Source of the DNA: Dioscorea cayenensis subsp. rotundata | Taxonomy: Eukaryota > Streptophyta > Magnoliopsida > Dioscoreales > Dioscoreaceae | DNA: 64,000 nt | Assembly: GCF_009730915.1 (NCBI RefSeq) | Contig: NC_052476.1 | Coordinates: 1,116,001 to 1,180,000 of the forward strand | Reading direction: 5' to 3' | Part shown: positions 1-11,695 of the stretch, piece after piece | How the letters are laid out: each line of letters begins with the position of its first letter | How positions within the stretch are numbered: the first letter of the stretch is position 1 | Position numbers and translations under genes: made by a program | The notes under the pieces: generated by a model | Databases searched by the model: none | Seen by the model: the letters and a program-made list of their open reading frames with translations, nothing else | Told to the model about the DNA's origin: nothing

Positions 1-189
1 ATAAGCATGACAATATTTTATTATTATTTCCCTTTCATTCCACATTGTAAATCAATTACCAGGGCATCTCACTTATACAGTTATACATATAATGATTTAA
101 ATAAATCTCATAAGTCGATATCTAAATCCATTTTTTTTTTCTCATTCATTTCCTTGTTCCTTTTCTTTCTTTCCTTGGTATTAAATAAT

Positions 190-961
190 TATATATATAT
201 AGTAATCATTTTTCCCAATATAACCCTCCTTGTTATGCCAAATATATTTTAGTGGTTTTATAGCTAAAATAATCTTATTTGTAAAATACCTCCATGCCAG
301 AATTACACCTCGACAATTTTTGTCAATATAAACCATTTATTTTATGTAAAAACAAAATAATTATTTGTGTACAATATATCTCTAGAAAGTTATAATTTTG
401 TTGGTGAACTCCAAAATTATTTTATAGGGTAATAAAATTTGTTTTGTTTTATTATTTTTTTGTTATATATAAATTTGTTCACTTTTATGTTGGATGATCT
501 TATTATATATTAGTTTACCGATTGATTTAAAAAATTATGACTATTATATATTAGTTTACTGATTGATTTAAAAAATTATGACTAGATTTTTTTTATCCAG
601 TTGACATAATTTTTTTTTAATTGGCATAATTAAAATGAACATTAGAAATACTTTATTTTTACTAAATTAAAAATTTTATTAAATCTTTTGGTAAAATAAA
701 ATATATTTCTAAAAAAAAATAAAGCATATAATTATTGTTTATTTTATCAAATTATATTATTAAATAAGCGAAGGTGCGTTGTTTATTCATTATTGACTTT
801 GAAAATCTTCATTGACTTTATATGTATTTATTATTAAATAAATTTGAGACTCTAGACATGTTAATGGGTTATTCTTTTTTCTTTCTTTCTTTTGTAAGTA
901 AAAGAAAATTGTCAAACGAGTAAGTGGGATCCATTTGTTCCCTATCCTTTAACGGAAAACG

Positions 962-1018
<57 letters not shown>

Positions 1019-1050
1019 TTTCTGTCTTGCATTTTTTTCATTGAAATTCA
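190..1050 (+). repeat. R1 flank block, copy 1
   Basis: This block is diverged but collinear with about 6640-7345, 8270-9120 and 17190-18050. Shared landmarks, in order, are a run beginning CCAATATAACCC, then ATAATTATTTGTG, then GATTGATTTAAAAAATTATGAC, and finally a (TTA)n microsatellite preceded by a CCATTTGTTCCC-like string. The order is the same in every copy, so these are segmental duplicates and not chance AT-rich similarity. No coding capacity is seen. Confidence 0.65.
962..1018. repeat. (TTA)n microsatellite at the end of R1 copy 1
   Basis: About 19 uninterrupted TTA/ATT units. The same type of array closes the other R1 copies (about 7300-7335, 9073-9092 and 18000-18040), so it was present in the ancestral unit. 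Confidence 0.9.
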
Positions 1051-1129
1051 ACCCTTAATAATAATAATTTTAATTTTTAAAATAATATTTAAAGAAAAAC
1101 ATGTAATTTCTTCTTTAATTTTATTTGTC

Positions 1130-1440
1130 GGTGTGATAAAATGCACAAGTTGAATGTAATGTGAAGTTTGATGAACTCCGAGTTAAAGATATCACAATCA
1201 AAAGAAGCTTCCCTTTCTTTCATTTTTCTATTACATTCTTTTTATATTGAAATTCAACCCTCACACTACAATTGAGTGAGTGGCTTATTTATTTTATTAA
1301 AAAAATATTTTAAATTAATTTTTTGAAAAAATAATTTTTAAGGAAAATGTGCTATTTCCTCCTTAGAATCTCACAAATAATGTGAAGTTGATGATCTTTG
1401 AGTTAAAAGCATCACAATCAAAGGAAGCTTCCCTCTTATT
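1130..1440 (+). repeat. Two orphan copies of the peptide-gene promoter-distal segment
   Basis: About 1135-1215 and 1375-1435 both match the segment just upstream of gene B (about 9770-9856): an AATGTGAAGTT-like string, then ATCACAATCAAAGGAAGCTTCC. The second copy keeps the perfect palindrome GGAAGCTTCC at 1423-1432. No small-peptide reading frame follows either copy, so they look like relic units that lost their gene. Confidence 0.6.
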
Positions 1441-2049
1441 TTACTAGAACTAACAACTTGTCGTTGTTATTGTATATATTAAATTTGGAAGGCAAATAAA
1501 AGAACAAGTTTTATAAAAATATATATACTAAATTTCTTTGTTTAAATATGATTTTGTTAAAAGTAATAACTAATTTAAAAAAATTTAAAATTCTTTTGAC
1601 AAAGACAAAGGTATTTGACTCATATTAAACTAAACAAACTATTTGTTAATTAAAATCTAAGATTTTCACATGAATGAATTGACATTTTTAAAAATTTTTT
1701 TACGCTTATTCATTTTTTTTAAATTATATCCCAAACATAGGAATAAATCGTTAATAACTAATGAGAAATAATTTATATTATTACTGAGGTAGGATATGTT
1801 GCTTTTTAAGCCAAAATAAATGAAAATTATATAAAAGCTAAATAAAGAAAATGAATATATATATAAAGGAACTCAATTGTAAATTCACATAAGATTAGCA
1901 TTAGCCAACAGTCAAAAATTCAAGAAAGAGAATATATATATATATATATATACATATATGTTAATGACGCTTTTCTATTTATTTATACTTAATTATATTT
2001 ATGATTTTAATAAAAAAATTTATTCATCTTTTATTAAAAAATAAGATAC

Positions 2050-2407
2050 TTCATATTCTCATAATTGGGTTATATGACAAAGCAAGTCTTGAATGGGAAG
2101 TAACAAGGCAAATAAATAAAAAATTATATTATTGTCTCAATAGATGAATAGTAATAAAATAGTTTTTTTTTTTTACATTATACTAGGTTAATTATAGTAC
2201 TGTGGCCTCTCAGCATGAGGGGAATTCATCTCATACCACTCACCCATCATTCGGATAATGAAGTGATTATCAATTTTTATTTATTATAAATTATATATAT
2301 ATAAATCAGAAAGGTATTAAATTATCTTCTCTCAAAAATCATTGAGTCAAGCCTAGTAAAATTGACAATGAGTGAACATGGCCTATCAAATCATTTTGTT
2401 ATTTTCG

Positions 2408-2465
<58 letters not shown>

Positions 2466-2640
2466 GCACACTTGAAGACCATTGAACTTGTTGGACGTCT
2501 CTTTTCTTTTTTTCTTTATGTGTTTATGTACTGCCACATCTTTGTCCCAATTTAGTTTACTCAGCCTTTTCCTCATTGACTATAATTTTCTTATACATAA
2601 TTTATTTATTTATTTATTTATTTGAAGCATCATCTCCAAA
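2050..2640 (+). repeat. R2 flank block, copy 1
   Basis: Collinear with about 5640-6130 and 10685-11480, and in part with 24690-24890. Shared strings are GACAATGAGTGAACATG, ATCTTTGTCCCAATTTAG, a CCTTTTCCTCATTGACTAT-like run and a (TTTA)n tract followed by GAAGCATCATCTCC. A (TA)n array at about 2411-2463 lies inside it. No gene is seen. Confidence 0.65.
2411..2463. repeat. (TA)n microsatellite
   Basis: Uninterrupted TA array of about 26 units. It produces an artefactual poly-(Tyr-Ile) open frame on either strand. Confidence 0.95.
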
Positions 2641-3699
2641 ACACACATTAGTTCGTTTATCCAATCATGTGGTTTTCTTCTAATTTTTAATTTTGCTTTT
2701 ATATATATCATTTTAGTATATGGTTTTGCAGCTCAGAGGGATTTATTATTTATTATTTTATTTTTTTGGACAAATAGGAGATAAATCTTCACTATTTAAG
2801 AAAAAAGTTAAAGTGGTGCACATCATATCATTTAAGAGAGTCATAAAAATGCACATGTAGTCATATATGGAGTAATCTCAACAAGCATATGTGCTCTTCC
2901 TCTATTCAAAGAAAATTAGAGATGTGGACATTCATAGAGAAGGTTCAATAAGCACTTATATCCTCACTTTGGGTGGGCTTCAAGCTATAATCTCAGATCT
3001 TTCCTAAAAAGCGAGCACCCTATACAAGAGACCAAGAAGCGATTTGTGGATTTATCAACTTTATATAGCAAAGAATTGAATCTTATAATTTTTTTTCCCA
3101 AATTATGAAAAATACATCATGTTTTTAATACTCCTTCAGTTCCTTTTTATCAATCTATTTTTAAAAGATTCTTTATGTTCCAAATTATCTATTTATATAT
3201 CTACTTTAAGAGTTAATGTTCCAAATATGACTTTATAAATTCGTTTAAATAAATTATCCTCATCACTTTCATATTAAATATAACTTTCAAATAAATTAAT
3301 TGATAAAATATTTTTTAAATTGAATATGTGAAAATATCTCTTACGTATATCTAAATTCATGAAATAAAAAGTAATTATTATTATTATTATTATTATAGAC
3401 AAAATGGACTACCTAAATGTGTTTGTGCTCTCACCCTTTGCGAGCAGAAGCGATACAGTGCCAAAAGATCATGAAACTGTTAGTATATACGTATATGTCT
3501 AAAAATTTTGACATCTTTATAAATTCATAAAAACCAATACTAATTTATATTTACAAAAGTGACACTAATTTTATTTTAATTTTTTATGTGCATGATTTTT
3601 TAAAGATTTTTTTTTAATGCTCCCAAATTTTATTATTTATTATTTAAAATTATTTTGGAATCTCTTGTGTCTTTTTAATTTTTATTTTTATTTTAAATT

Positions 3700-4469
3700 A
3701 AAGCATAATGGGCTGCGCACTGTACTGGAAAGCCCATTACCTGGCCTGCCAGCCCAGAACGCTTACAAAATGGCCCATGCGGTCGGCACACAATGTCCAG
3801 CTGACTTGGCTCGTGTCGGACACCTTGAAATTTACAATGACAGATTTTACCCCCGACCAAGAAGAAAAATAACATACAATTCCTTTACTCTCTTACGAAA
3901 TTATTGGTACGTTCCAGGGTTAAAAACAACAAAGAAGAAGAGGAGCAAAAAGTAAAATGGCAATGGGAAGTTGACCATTTGAGGAAACGAATGAGAACCT
4001 TCCTGGAAACTTCCTCTGAAGTTCTCTTATAAAAGAGCCACCTTAAACCCTCAACCAAAACACACAACCAATTCTTCCACCATCCAAAACCTCTCTCTCT
4101 CTCTCTCTAATACCCCTTGTGGTTCTTTTTCAAAAGAAAAAGACCTCTCTCTCTCTCTCTCTCACTCTCTCATGCACATATCCAGACTCTCTGGAGATCT
4201 TATTAACAGTTCCTGACCTTCCCATGTCTCTGTTCCATCTTTCTTCATGAGCTTGAAAAGGTCATTAATGTCCTTATATTCAAATTTAAGGTCATCACCT
4301 TCTATGCCACCTGTGTATCTCTTCATCTTGTCCATGTGCTCATATTAAGCCTGCCCATTAATTAAGGTACACAAACAAACAAAGGGTACTACTCTGTTTC
4401 TGAACAGGGTACTCTCACTCTGTTTCTGAACAGGGCTAGCTTGAGCTTATAATTGAGGTTGAGGATATA
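3700..4469 (+). promoter_or_regulatory. Promoter and leader of small-peptide gene A
   Basis: A locally GC-richer patch (3710-3870) holds several GCCCA/TGGGC strings, which resemble site II/TCP-type elements. It is followed by GGAAACTTCCTCT (4005-4017), shared with genes B and C, and then by a good TATA box, TATAAAA, at 4028-4034. Two CT-rich tracts lie at about 4091-4110 and 4145-4170. The string ACTCTGTTTCTGAACAGGG occurs twice just before the start codon (about 4388-4435) and once before each of genes B-D with small changes. Upstream ATGs exist in this long leader (for example near 4223), so either part of it is spliced out or the true start site lies closer to 4340. Confidence 0.55.
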
Positions 4470-4607
4470 ATGGCTGATGAGAAGTACCGGCAGGTGCACG
4501 GCCGCTACGTGCCACAACGCGGCATGATCCTCCGGCGTGCTGTCCGTGCCATTTTCACCAACGTCTACGTCCTCTGCTTTGGGAGAAACATTAGTAAGAA
4601 GAAATAA
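4470..4607 (+). CDS. Small Arg-rich peptide A (45 aa), A-D subfamily
   Basis: Intronless frame beginning MADEKYRQV and containing VPQRGMILRRAVRAIF at residues 14-29, then a hydrophobic run ending LCFGRN and a basic tail SKKK. The start was chosen because the homologous ATG is kept in all four A-D copies and sits in a purine-rich GATATAATGG context. The core is retained in three relatives within 15 kb, whereas flanking sequence has diverged, which argues for real coding. There is no classical signal peptide. The charge is strongly positive, with 9-10 Arg/Lys. Downstream sequence (to about 4870) matches the 3' flanks of B-D, so it is probably a conserved 3' UTR. I do not recognise an established name. 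Angiosperm short proteins with a P-x-R-G-x-[IV] core exist as far as I recall, but the function is unknown to me. Confidence 0.65.
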   Translation: MADEKYRQVHGRYVPQRGMILRRAVRAIFTNVYVLCFGRNISKKK

Positions 4608-4869
4608 TAAGCCATCTCCTCCTCTTGTATTGATTATATATATATATATATATATATGGATTGGTAGATGATACATGTTAGTATCATTCTTATTTTGTGT
4701 CATAATTATTATTATCATTATTATTATTATGTATTTAATTTGTAGCTTTTTTCTCTACTTGGTTATTGAAGTTCATGTTGTGTGAGACTCGGTATCTGTT
4801 TATTTAATCAAGTGTGGATTACTGTCATTTCTTTAATCAGTCTTTTCTTTGCAGCATCTTGTCTCTGTG

Positions 4870-5640
4870 CTCTTTTTGGCCATTTATTCTCTGAATCTTC
4901 TTCTTCTTTTATACTTCTTTTTTTTTTCTTCTTTTTTTAATTGAATTTGAGGGGTTTTTTTTCTTCATTAGATGTATTTATCTTATATGTATTTTTTTTT
5001 TCTCAAACATCTTCTTTATATTATATATATATATATAATTTGCGTGGTAGATCAAAGAATAAATTTTACAAAAGTGTGTATGTGATGATTCCTCGTGTGA
5101 ATATGATTTTTTAAAATAGAAATTTATTTTAAAATGTTTTCAAGATTCTTTTTGACAAAGGTGCCCGAGTCAAGCTATATATATATATCTATATTGGCAA
5201 AAATCACAAGCACCACTCATTGCTCTATCAAGGAGTTTGTTAAAGAACATATATGTACAATAATTCATTCGTTATGGTGGTTTATTAATCATCTAAGAAT
5301 TTATTAACTCGGTCATGTATCACATAAAATAATGAAAGTCTTATCACGTATACAATCAAAAAATTTTTAAAAACCAGTCCAAACTAATAAATTTCTCATG
5401 TTATTTAATCTTGGAGAGGAGAAATAAAATACCTCTCATTGGAGACCCATTTAAGCTATGTAAATAGTATTATAAATTATATATCAGTCATAAATAATAT
5501 TGTCATAGTAATTTACTAAAGTGCAACTACAATAAAAAAAAATAAATTATATATAATCAAATTGGAATTTGGTCTAGATTCTCCTTTTCGCACACCTTAA
5601 GTCAGTCCCTTTCAAATTCTCTTTGTTTTGTTGACCATTT
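4870..5640. other. No gene seen between gene A and R2 copy 2
   Basis: AT-rich sequence with poly-T and short TA tracts. I see no coding, RNA or transposon signature. Confidence 0.5.
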
Positions 5641-6130
5641 AACAGCTATGCTATATATTATTAATGATGCATTTCTATTTGTTCATATTCAATCATATAT
5701 TTATTGTTTTAATAATAAAAATTGTATTCATATTTATTTAAAAAAAAAATAATACTTCTCATTCTCCTAATCTTAGACAAAATTTTATTTATTTTAAATC
5801 ATTTATTTACTTTAAAAAAAACTAATAAATTAATTTCTCTCAAAAATCATTCAGTCAAATCAACTGTGATTAAAAAAATGAGTGAACATGCTCATCCAAT
5901 GTATGAATCTCTTTTGTGACCTTTGTCTCTGTTATCACTATTCACACTTGGAGACCTTTGAACTTCTGCCACATCTTTGTCCCAATTTTAGTTTTCTTGG
6001 TCTTTTCCTCAGCGACTATTAATTCCATTTAAATTATTTATTTATTTATATATTTATTTGAAGCATCATTTTTCAAACACAATTACTTTGTTTTATTCTA
6101 TTATGCTATGTAGTTTTCACTCGTTCCAAT
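5640..6130 (+). repeat. R2 flank block, copy 2
   Basis: Matches 2050-2640 and 10685-11480 through ATGAGTGAACATG, CACATCTTTGTCCCAATTTT, the TTTTCCTCAGCGACTAT-like string and GAAGCATCATTTTTC. It lies about 1 kb after gene A, as the third R2 copy does after gene B. This supports an ancestral gene-plus-R2 unit. Confidence 0.6.
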
Positions 6131-6341
6131 GTATTACTATGTCTTTTAAGAATAAATATATATAAAAAAATAAACATATTTATTAAATATAAATAACAAA
6201 TTCTCAATTATAGATGCGGGTTTACAATACAAACCTTATATATACGGGTTTACAATACAAACCTTATGAATAGACTAGACGATCAATTTTTGTTCTGTAG
6301 ACACACCTCTATTTGACCTTGCCTTTGTCGTCGCACTTGTA

Positions 6342-6373
<32 letters not shown>

Positions 6374-6379
6374 ACTAGA

Positions 6380-7295
6380 CTAATGATTAATTAGAATATA
6401 GATTAACATAATAAACATAGCAAAATATTATAATTTAGATTTCTAATTAAAGCAACTCAAAGTTTGCAAGAAAGTATATGTTCCATGATAATCAATCGTT
6501 GTCATAATAAATAAAACGTTAATGATTCAAAAGCAGTAAGTTCTTGTAATAAATTAGACCTTTTGTTAAAAAATAATAATCAAAGTATGATATGTCAGTT
6601 GTTAGGCACTCTGTTTCCTAATTTAAAACTAATTGTTTGTCTCTGCCCAATATAGGCCATTTATTTTTTATGCCCAAACTAGATAATTATTTGTGCCTAA
6701 TATATCTTTGAAAGACTAATTTCGTTGGTAACCTCCAAAAATATTTTATAGACACAATAAAATTAATTTGTTTTGGCATATTGTTTTCTAATGAATTTGT
6801 TTGCTTTCATGTTAGATGATCTTATTATATTAGTATGACGATTGATTTAAAAAATTATGACTCAATTTTTTTTATTTAGTTAAAATATTTATAAAAAACA
6901 TAACTAAAATGAACATCACAAATAAGTTATTTTGAATTAGTTAAAAATTTTATTAAATTTTTTGGTGAAATAAAATATGTAAATATATAATCTATTAGAT
7001 ATAAAATCAATATTCAATGATATTTATAAAGTATATAAATTTTTCAAAAGAAAAAAGCATATAAATATTTGTTTATTTTATCAAATTTTAGTGAATAACT
7101 ATCGCATATATATATATATATATATATATAGATAGTTGTTTATTCATTAATGACTTTCAAATCTCGATTGAAATTTTTTTTTAGTAAAAAAAAAAAAATT
7201 TGTGCCAAAGGAGTTGGTGAGCCCCATTTGTTCCCAACCCTTTTCGGGTAACTAATAAAGTGCATCATGGTCTCATTTTTCTTGCAGACCATTAC

Positions 7296-7335
<40 letters not shown>

Positions 7336-9134
7336 TCTTTATTCTCTTTTTCCATGATCTTTTTACATTAGGATTCAATAAAATTATATATATATATATA
7401 TATGAGGACGAATCATGTTAGATTTGCATCTAATGACTAATGTCCATCTGTATACAATACCTAATAGTAGTTAACAATGTATCGTAGTGCTTAATAATAT
7501 CCAACGGCAGAATGATAATTAATTATAAATTCTGCAAACTACTATTAGATAATTATTTAACGGTTTCTATCAAATGTTTCTATATTTTAAAATGTAAAAG
7601 ACATAAGTAGATTTGTATACCTACACAATAGAAAGATAGTAACTTTCTTCTATAGAGATTGAAGGATAAATTCTCTCACTGCAATTAAGATGGATAATTT
7701 GTCCGCTTTAACATAATAAATAAATAAATTTAATTTTTTTCTCTTTTTCTTTGAAAAGTATTATTTTCTAAAAAAATCATGTAATTTTCTCTTTAATTTT
7801 ACCAATCAATGTGTGGATTGCCACTCAGTTGCATGCATGCTAACCACACTGTTGCAATGCAAATTTTATGTACATATTAGACGATTAATTCTCATTCTAT
7901 ACGCACACTTCTATTTGAACTCGTCATCGCACTTGTAAATAGATATATATAAATTATAGATTAATATAATAGGTATAGTAAAGTATTGTAATTTAGACTT
8001 CTAATTAATGCATCTCAAAGTTTGCAAAAAAAGCATATGTTCCATTATAAGCAAACCTCTTCATAATAAATAAAGAGTGTGGTTTAATGATTCAAAAGCA
8101 GTAAGTTCTTGTAATAAACTAGACTTTTTGTTATAAAGTAATAATCAAGTATGATATGTCAGTGTTAGCCACCCACTCTAATTCCTAATTTAAAACTAAT
8201 TGTTTGTCTTTATTTATTTGTTTTTGTTTAGTAGACAATGATCATGCATGCGTTAATACTATTCATATATATATATATATATATGCAATCTTTTTTGCCC
8301 AATATAACCCAACTTTTTGTGCTAAATATACTTCATGTTTTTATGCTTAAAAATGCCTTATTCCCAAAATACCCCCATGCCAGAAATATACCTCAATATT
8401 TTTTGCCAAATACAAGCCATTTATTTTTTTATGCCCAAATTAGATAATTATTTGTGCCTAATATATCTCTGAAAGATTATAATTTTGTTGGTGATTTCCA
8501 AAAATATTTTATGGATGTAATAAAATTTGTCTTGTTTTATTGTTCATTTGATGAATTTGTTGGCTTTCATCTTAGATGATCTTATTATACTGCTTTAACA
8601 ATTGATTTAAAAAATTATGACTAGATTTTTTTTATCAAGTTGAAATATTTGTAATAAGTATAATTAAAATGAACATTACAAATAAGTATTTTTTTTATTA
8701 ATTAAAGTCTCTATTAAATCTTTGGTAAAATAAAATATATAAATATATAGTCTATTAAATATAAAATCAATATTCAATGATATTTATAAAGTATATAAAT
8801 TTTCTCAAAAGAAAAGGCATATGAATATTTGTTTTTTTAATAAAATTTTAGTGAACAACTATCGCATATATATATATATATGTATTAAAAAATAAATTTG
8901 AGTGAGTCAAGACTCAAGACCTAAAGACCTATTTTTTTTTTTTAGTAAAAGAAAAAAATTTGACCCAAACGAGTTGGTAAGACCCATTAATTTGTTCCCA
9001 TCTCTTTCATGTGCACTAATAAACTGCATCATGGCCTCATTCTTCTTGTAGGGCTACTTTTATCCCTTTATGTTATTATTATTATTATTATTTTTATTTT
9101 ATTTTTCATTTCTTTGTTGTTATTTTTACATTCG

Positions 9135-9166
<32 letters not shown>

Positions 9167-9800
9167 GAGCAGCGGCGGACCCAGGAATTTGAGTACAGTT
9201 CAGGCTTAAAATAAAAATCAATATTCACACTGCGATCCCAACCATAACTTCACCTCAGGCTACCCTTTCCGTCTAGATTTAAACCTTGCTGGATGGAGTT
9301 CTTCTAAGCTTTTCTGGGCGGCCAGTCCGGGTTGCCACCCATGTAAGTCCTCCCATGTATATAAGGACGCATCCTATTAGATTAGCATCTAATTGTGCAC
9401 ACTATCCAAACAATAGTTAACAATATCTCACAATACTAAATAATATCCAACAATGTTGCAATACAATAATTAATTGTAAATTCTGCACACTATGTTTAAA
9501 AATAGCAACCATTAAATAATGATTTAACAGCTTCCATCAAATATCTATATATTTTAAATAATTAAAGGCATATATATTTTGTTTACCTACACAATAAAAG
9601 GGTAATAACTCTGTCCTCTAAAGATTGAAAGATCAATTCTCTTGCTACAATTGCGATCCGCGGTTTATCCACTTTTATAAAAAAATAATAAATTTTCTTC
9701 TTTTGAAACATATTATTTTTGTAAAAAAACAAATAAACACTATGCAATTTCCACTTTAATTTTACTAGTCAATGTGAAGAGTGGCACATGTTGAATGCAA
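6380..9800 (+). repeat. Direct tandem duplication of the flank upstream of gene B
   Basis: About 6380-7850 and about 7920-9800 are two diverged copies of the same stretch. Shared landmarks in the same order are CAAAAGCAGTAAGTTCTTGTA (about 6530 and 8095), a GTATGATATGTCAGT string, the whole R1 block, a (TTA)n array, and a TTAGATTTGCATCTAAT-like string (about 7405 and 9380). Only the second copy leads into a peptide gene (B). The first ends near 7830, inside what should become the promoter. No protein gene is seen in either copy. Confidence 0.65.
9172..9345. repeat. Inserted GC-richer repeat fragment
   Basis: A block beginning near AGCGGCGGACCCAGGAATTT interrupts the second tandem copy and has no counterpart in the first. 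Its base composition is markedly less AT-rich than its surroundings. Strings of the GCGGACCCAGGA type are common at plant transposon or retroelement ends, but I see no intact termini and cannot name the element. Confidence 0.4.
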
Positions 9801-9843
9801 TGGGAAGTTGGATGATCTCTTAATTGAGGCAACACAAATCAAA

Positions 9844-10058
9844 GGAAGCTTCCTCTAAAAAAGGTTTGGTAATAATCTCTACCCCACAAACCCCCCTCCT
9901 TTCCTTCTCTTCTCTTCTCTTCTCTCTCTCTCTCTCTCTCTCTCTCCTTTCCCTAATTTCACTTATATATTAAGCTGCCCTTAAAAGCTCATCAAGCTAC
10001 ACACACACATACACACAAAGGTTACTCTGTTTCCGAACAGGGCAAGCTTATAGAGGAG
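9844..10058 (+). promoter_or_regulatory. Promoter and leader of small-peptide gene B
   Basis: GGAAGCTTCCTCT (9844-9856, containing a perfect 10-bp palindrome) is followed by a CT microsatellite (about 9905-9946), then TTATATATTA (9963-9972) as a TATA element about 95 bp before the start. The leader has no upstream ATG and contains the shared ACTCTGTTTCCGAACAGGG string (10024-10042). Gene D has the same order of CT tract, TATA, CA-rich leader, conserved string and ATG. Confidence 0.6.
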
Positions 10059-10193
10059 ATGGCTGAGAAACCAAGCCAAGTTCACCGGCGCTACGTGCCA
10101 CAGCGGGGCATGATCCTCCGGCGTGCACTGCATGCCATTTTCACCGACGCCTTCGCCCTATGCTTCGGGAGAAACACTGATAAGAAGAACTAA
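10059..10193 (+). CDS. Small Arg-rich peptide B (44 aa), A-D subfamily
   Basis: Intronless frame beginning MAEKPSQVHRR, with core VPQRGMILRRALHAIF at residues 13-28, hydrophobic FALCFGRN and tail TDKKN. The start in GAGGAGATGG aligns exactly with A, C and D. A well-formed TATA box lies about 95 bp upstream with no intervening ATG, making this the clearest transcription unit of the array. The 3' flank, from TAAGAAGCC to about 10440, is strongly similar to that of D and C. No signal peptide is evident. The hydrophobic stretch of about 12 residues is too short for a standard membrane span and could form an amphipathic helix. Function unknown. Confidence 0.7.
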   Translation: MAEKPSQVHRRYVPQRGMILRRALHAIFTDAFALCFGRNTDKKN

Positions 10194-10644
10194 GAAGCCT
10201 TTCTTCTTCCTCTGTTATGTGGGTTGTTAGATACTATATTTGTTTCATCATTCTTGTTTGTCTTGATAAGAGATGATATAATTAAGTATAAAATAATATT
10301 AGTTTGTGGTAGTATTCTCTTCTTGTTGTTGATGTTGATCTGTTTATTTAATCAAAGTGTGTTATTTCATCACTGTTTATATTGCATCATATTGTCTCTG
10401 TGTTCTTTGTTGGGTCATTAATTAATTTACTCTCTGGTTTTTCTTTTCCTTTTTTTAATCTTTCATTCTTCAATAGATGTATTTAACTATTTATCTGAAT
10501 GTAGTTTTATTTCCAAAATCTCCCTTTTTTTTGGGTCTCTGTTTTGAACATTGGTTTTATAATTAACAAAACAACATAAATTTAGCAGTTTATGGGGGCT
10601 TTATATGCATAAAGAAATATGGAAGAAAAGGGAATGGTGGAATC

Positions 10645-10687
10645 CTGGAAACGGGAAACGGGAAGAGGGAACGGGGAAACGGGAAAC
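10645..10687. repeat. ACGGGAA-type minisatellite downstream of gene B
   Basis: Imperfect repeats of a seven-base ACGGGAA-like unit, about 455 bp after the gene B stop. An equivalent array of ACGGGAT units lies about 420 bp after gene C (15739-15782). Confidence 0.7.
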
Positions 10688-11480
10688 AACTATCATATTA
10701 TCCCAGTTGGGTTAATTGACTAAAGCAAGTTATGAATGGGACGTGATGGCGAAAGGAATAAAGATTGTGTTATTATTATAGAATTTGATTTTAGATAAAT
10801 TTTTATTTTTTTTATTTTTTTTTACAAACATGGATAAATTATGTGTTACGAGGATGCACAGATATTGAGTAAATGTCTCAATATATGTGCTTTCACTCTA
10901 CGTGAGCAAAAATTTAAATACATTTCCTCTGCAAGGATCTGAAACACTCTATGTAAAGAATCATATGCCAATAGACTAAGATGTTGTTGATATTTAATTC
11001 AAATTATATATTTATTTTTTAAAAAAAAAAAAAAATGTTAAATTAATTTATCTCATAAATCATTAAAATAAGCCTAGTAAGATTGACAATGAGTGAACAT
11101 GTCCTATCAAATCATTTTGTTTTCATCCAATGATATATATATATATATATATATAGCCTTGGAGAGCATTGAACTTGTGGCACGTCTCTTTTTCTTTTTT
11201 TGTTTATTTATCTACTACCACATCTTTGTCCCCAATTTAGTTTCACTGGCCTTTCCTTCATTGACTATGAATTCCTTATTTATTTATTTATTTCTTTGAA
11301 GGATCATCTCCATAACATCAAGTAGCTTTAACTAGTTCAAATGTATAATATGTATTACAATATTTTTGTAAGAATAAATATACAAATAATGAAAGAACTT
11401 GTCAACGTAGGTAACTAGACCAGTGGTTAATTATATTATAAATTAACATGATAAGAATAGTAATATATATTGAAATTAAT
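10685..11480 (+). repeat. R2 flank block, copy 3
   Basis: Matches 2050-2640 closely (GACAATGAGTGAACATG, then CCTATCAAATCATTTTGTT, the CACATCTTTGTCCCC string and a (TTTA)n tract) and then 6380-6450 more weakly. It contains a (TA)n array at about 11132-11154. No gene seen. Confidence 0.65.
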
Positions 11481-11695
11481 TTATATTATGTTAGTTGTTA
11501 GTGATACTGATGATTCCTAATTAGTAACTAGATTTGATAAAAATTCCTAATTTCAAACATTTTTATTTCATCATCTCCATTAGTTTGGTAATAAGTTTGG
11601 ACTTAAGTGGATGGATTATTTAAGTTTACTTTGATTGATTAAATCTAATTATAATTTATAAATAAATAAATTTTAGGGATTCAAATTTTAGAAAT

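Larger units (their letters stand above)
1..3700. other. Gene-poor AT-rich stretch made of duplicated flank blocks
   Basis: No convincing gene is seen here. The open frames are short and mostly run over poly-T, (TTA)n or (TA)n tracts. What the stretch does hold is copies of blocks that recur further right: R1 (about 190-1050), two orphan copies of a peptide-gene promoter piece (about 1130-1440) and R2 (about 2050-2640). Around 3130-3170 there is a sequence resembling the outer end of a Stowaway-like MITE, but I see no matching opposite end. Confidence 0.6.

Noticed and set aside
3617-3955. 112-codon frame upstream of gene A
   Set aside because: It spans poly-T DNA and the GC-rich promoter patch, has no homologue in the other array units, and overlaps likely regulatory sequence.
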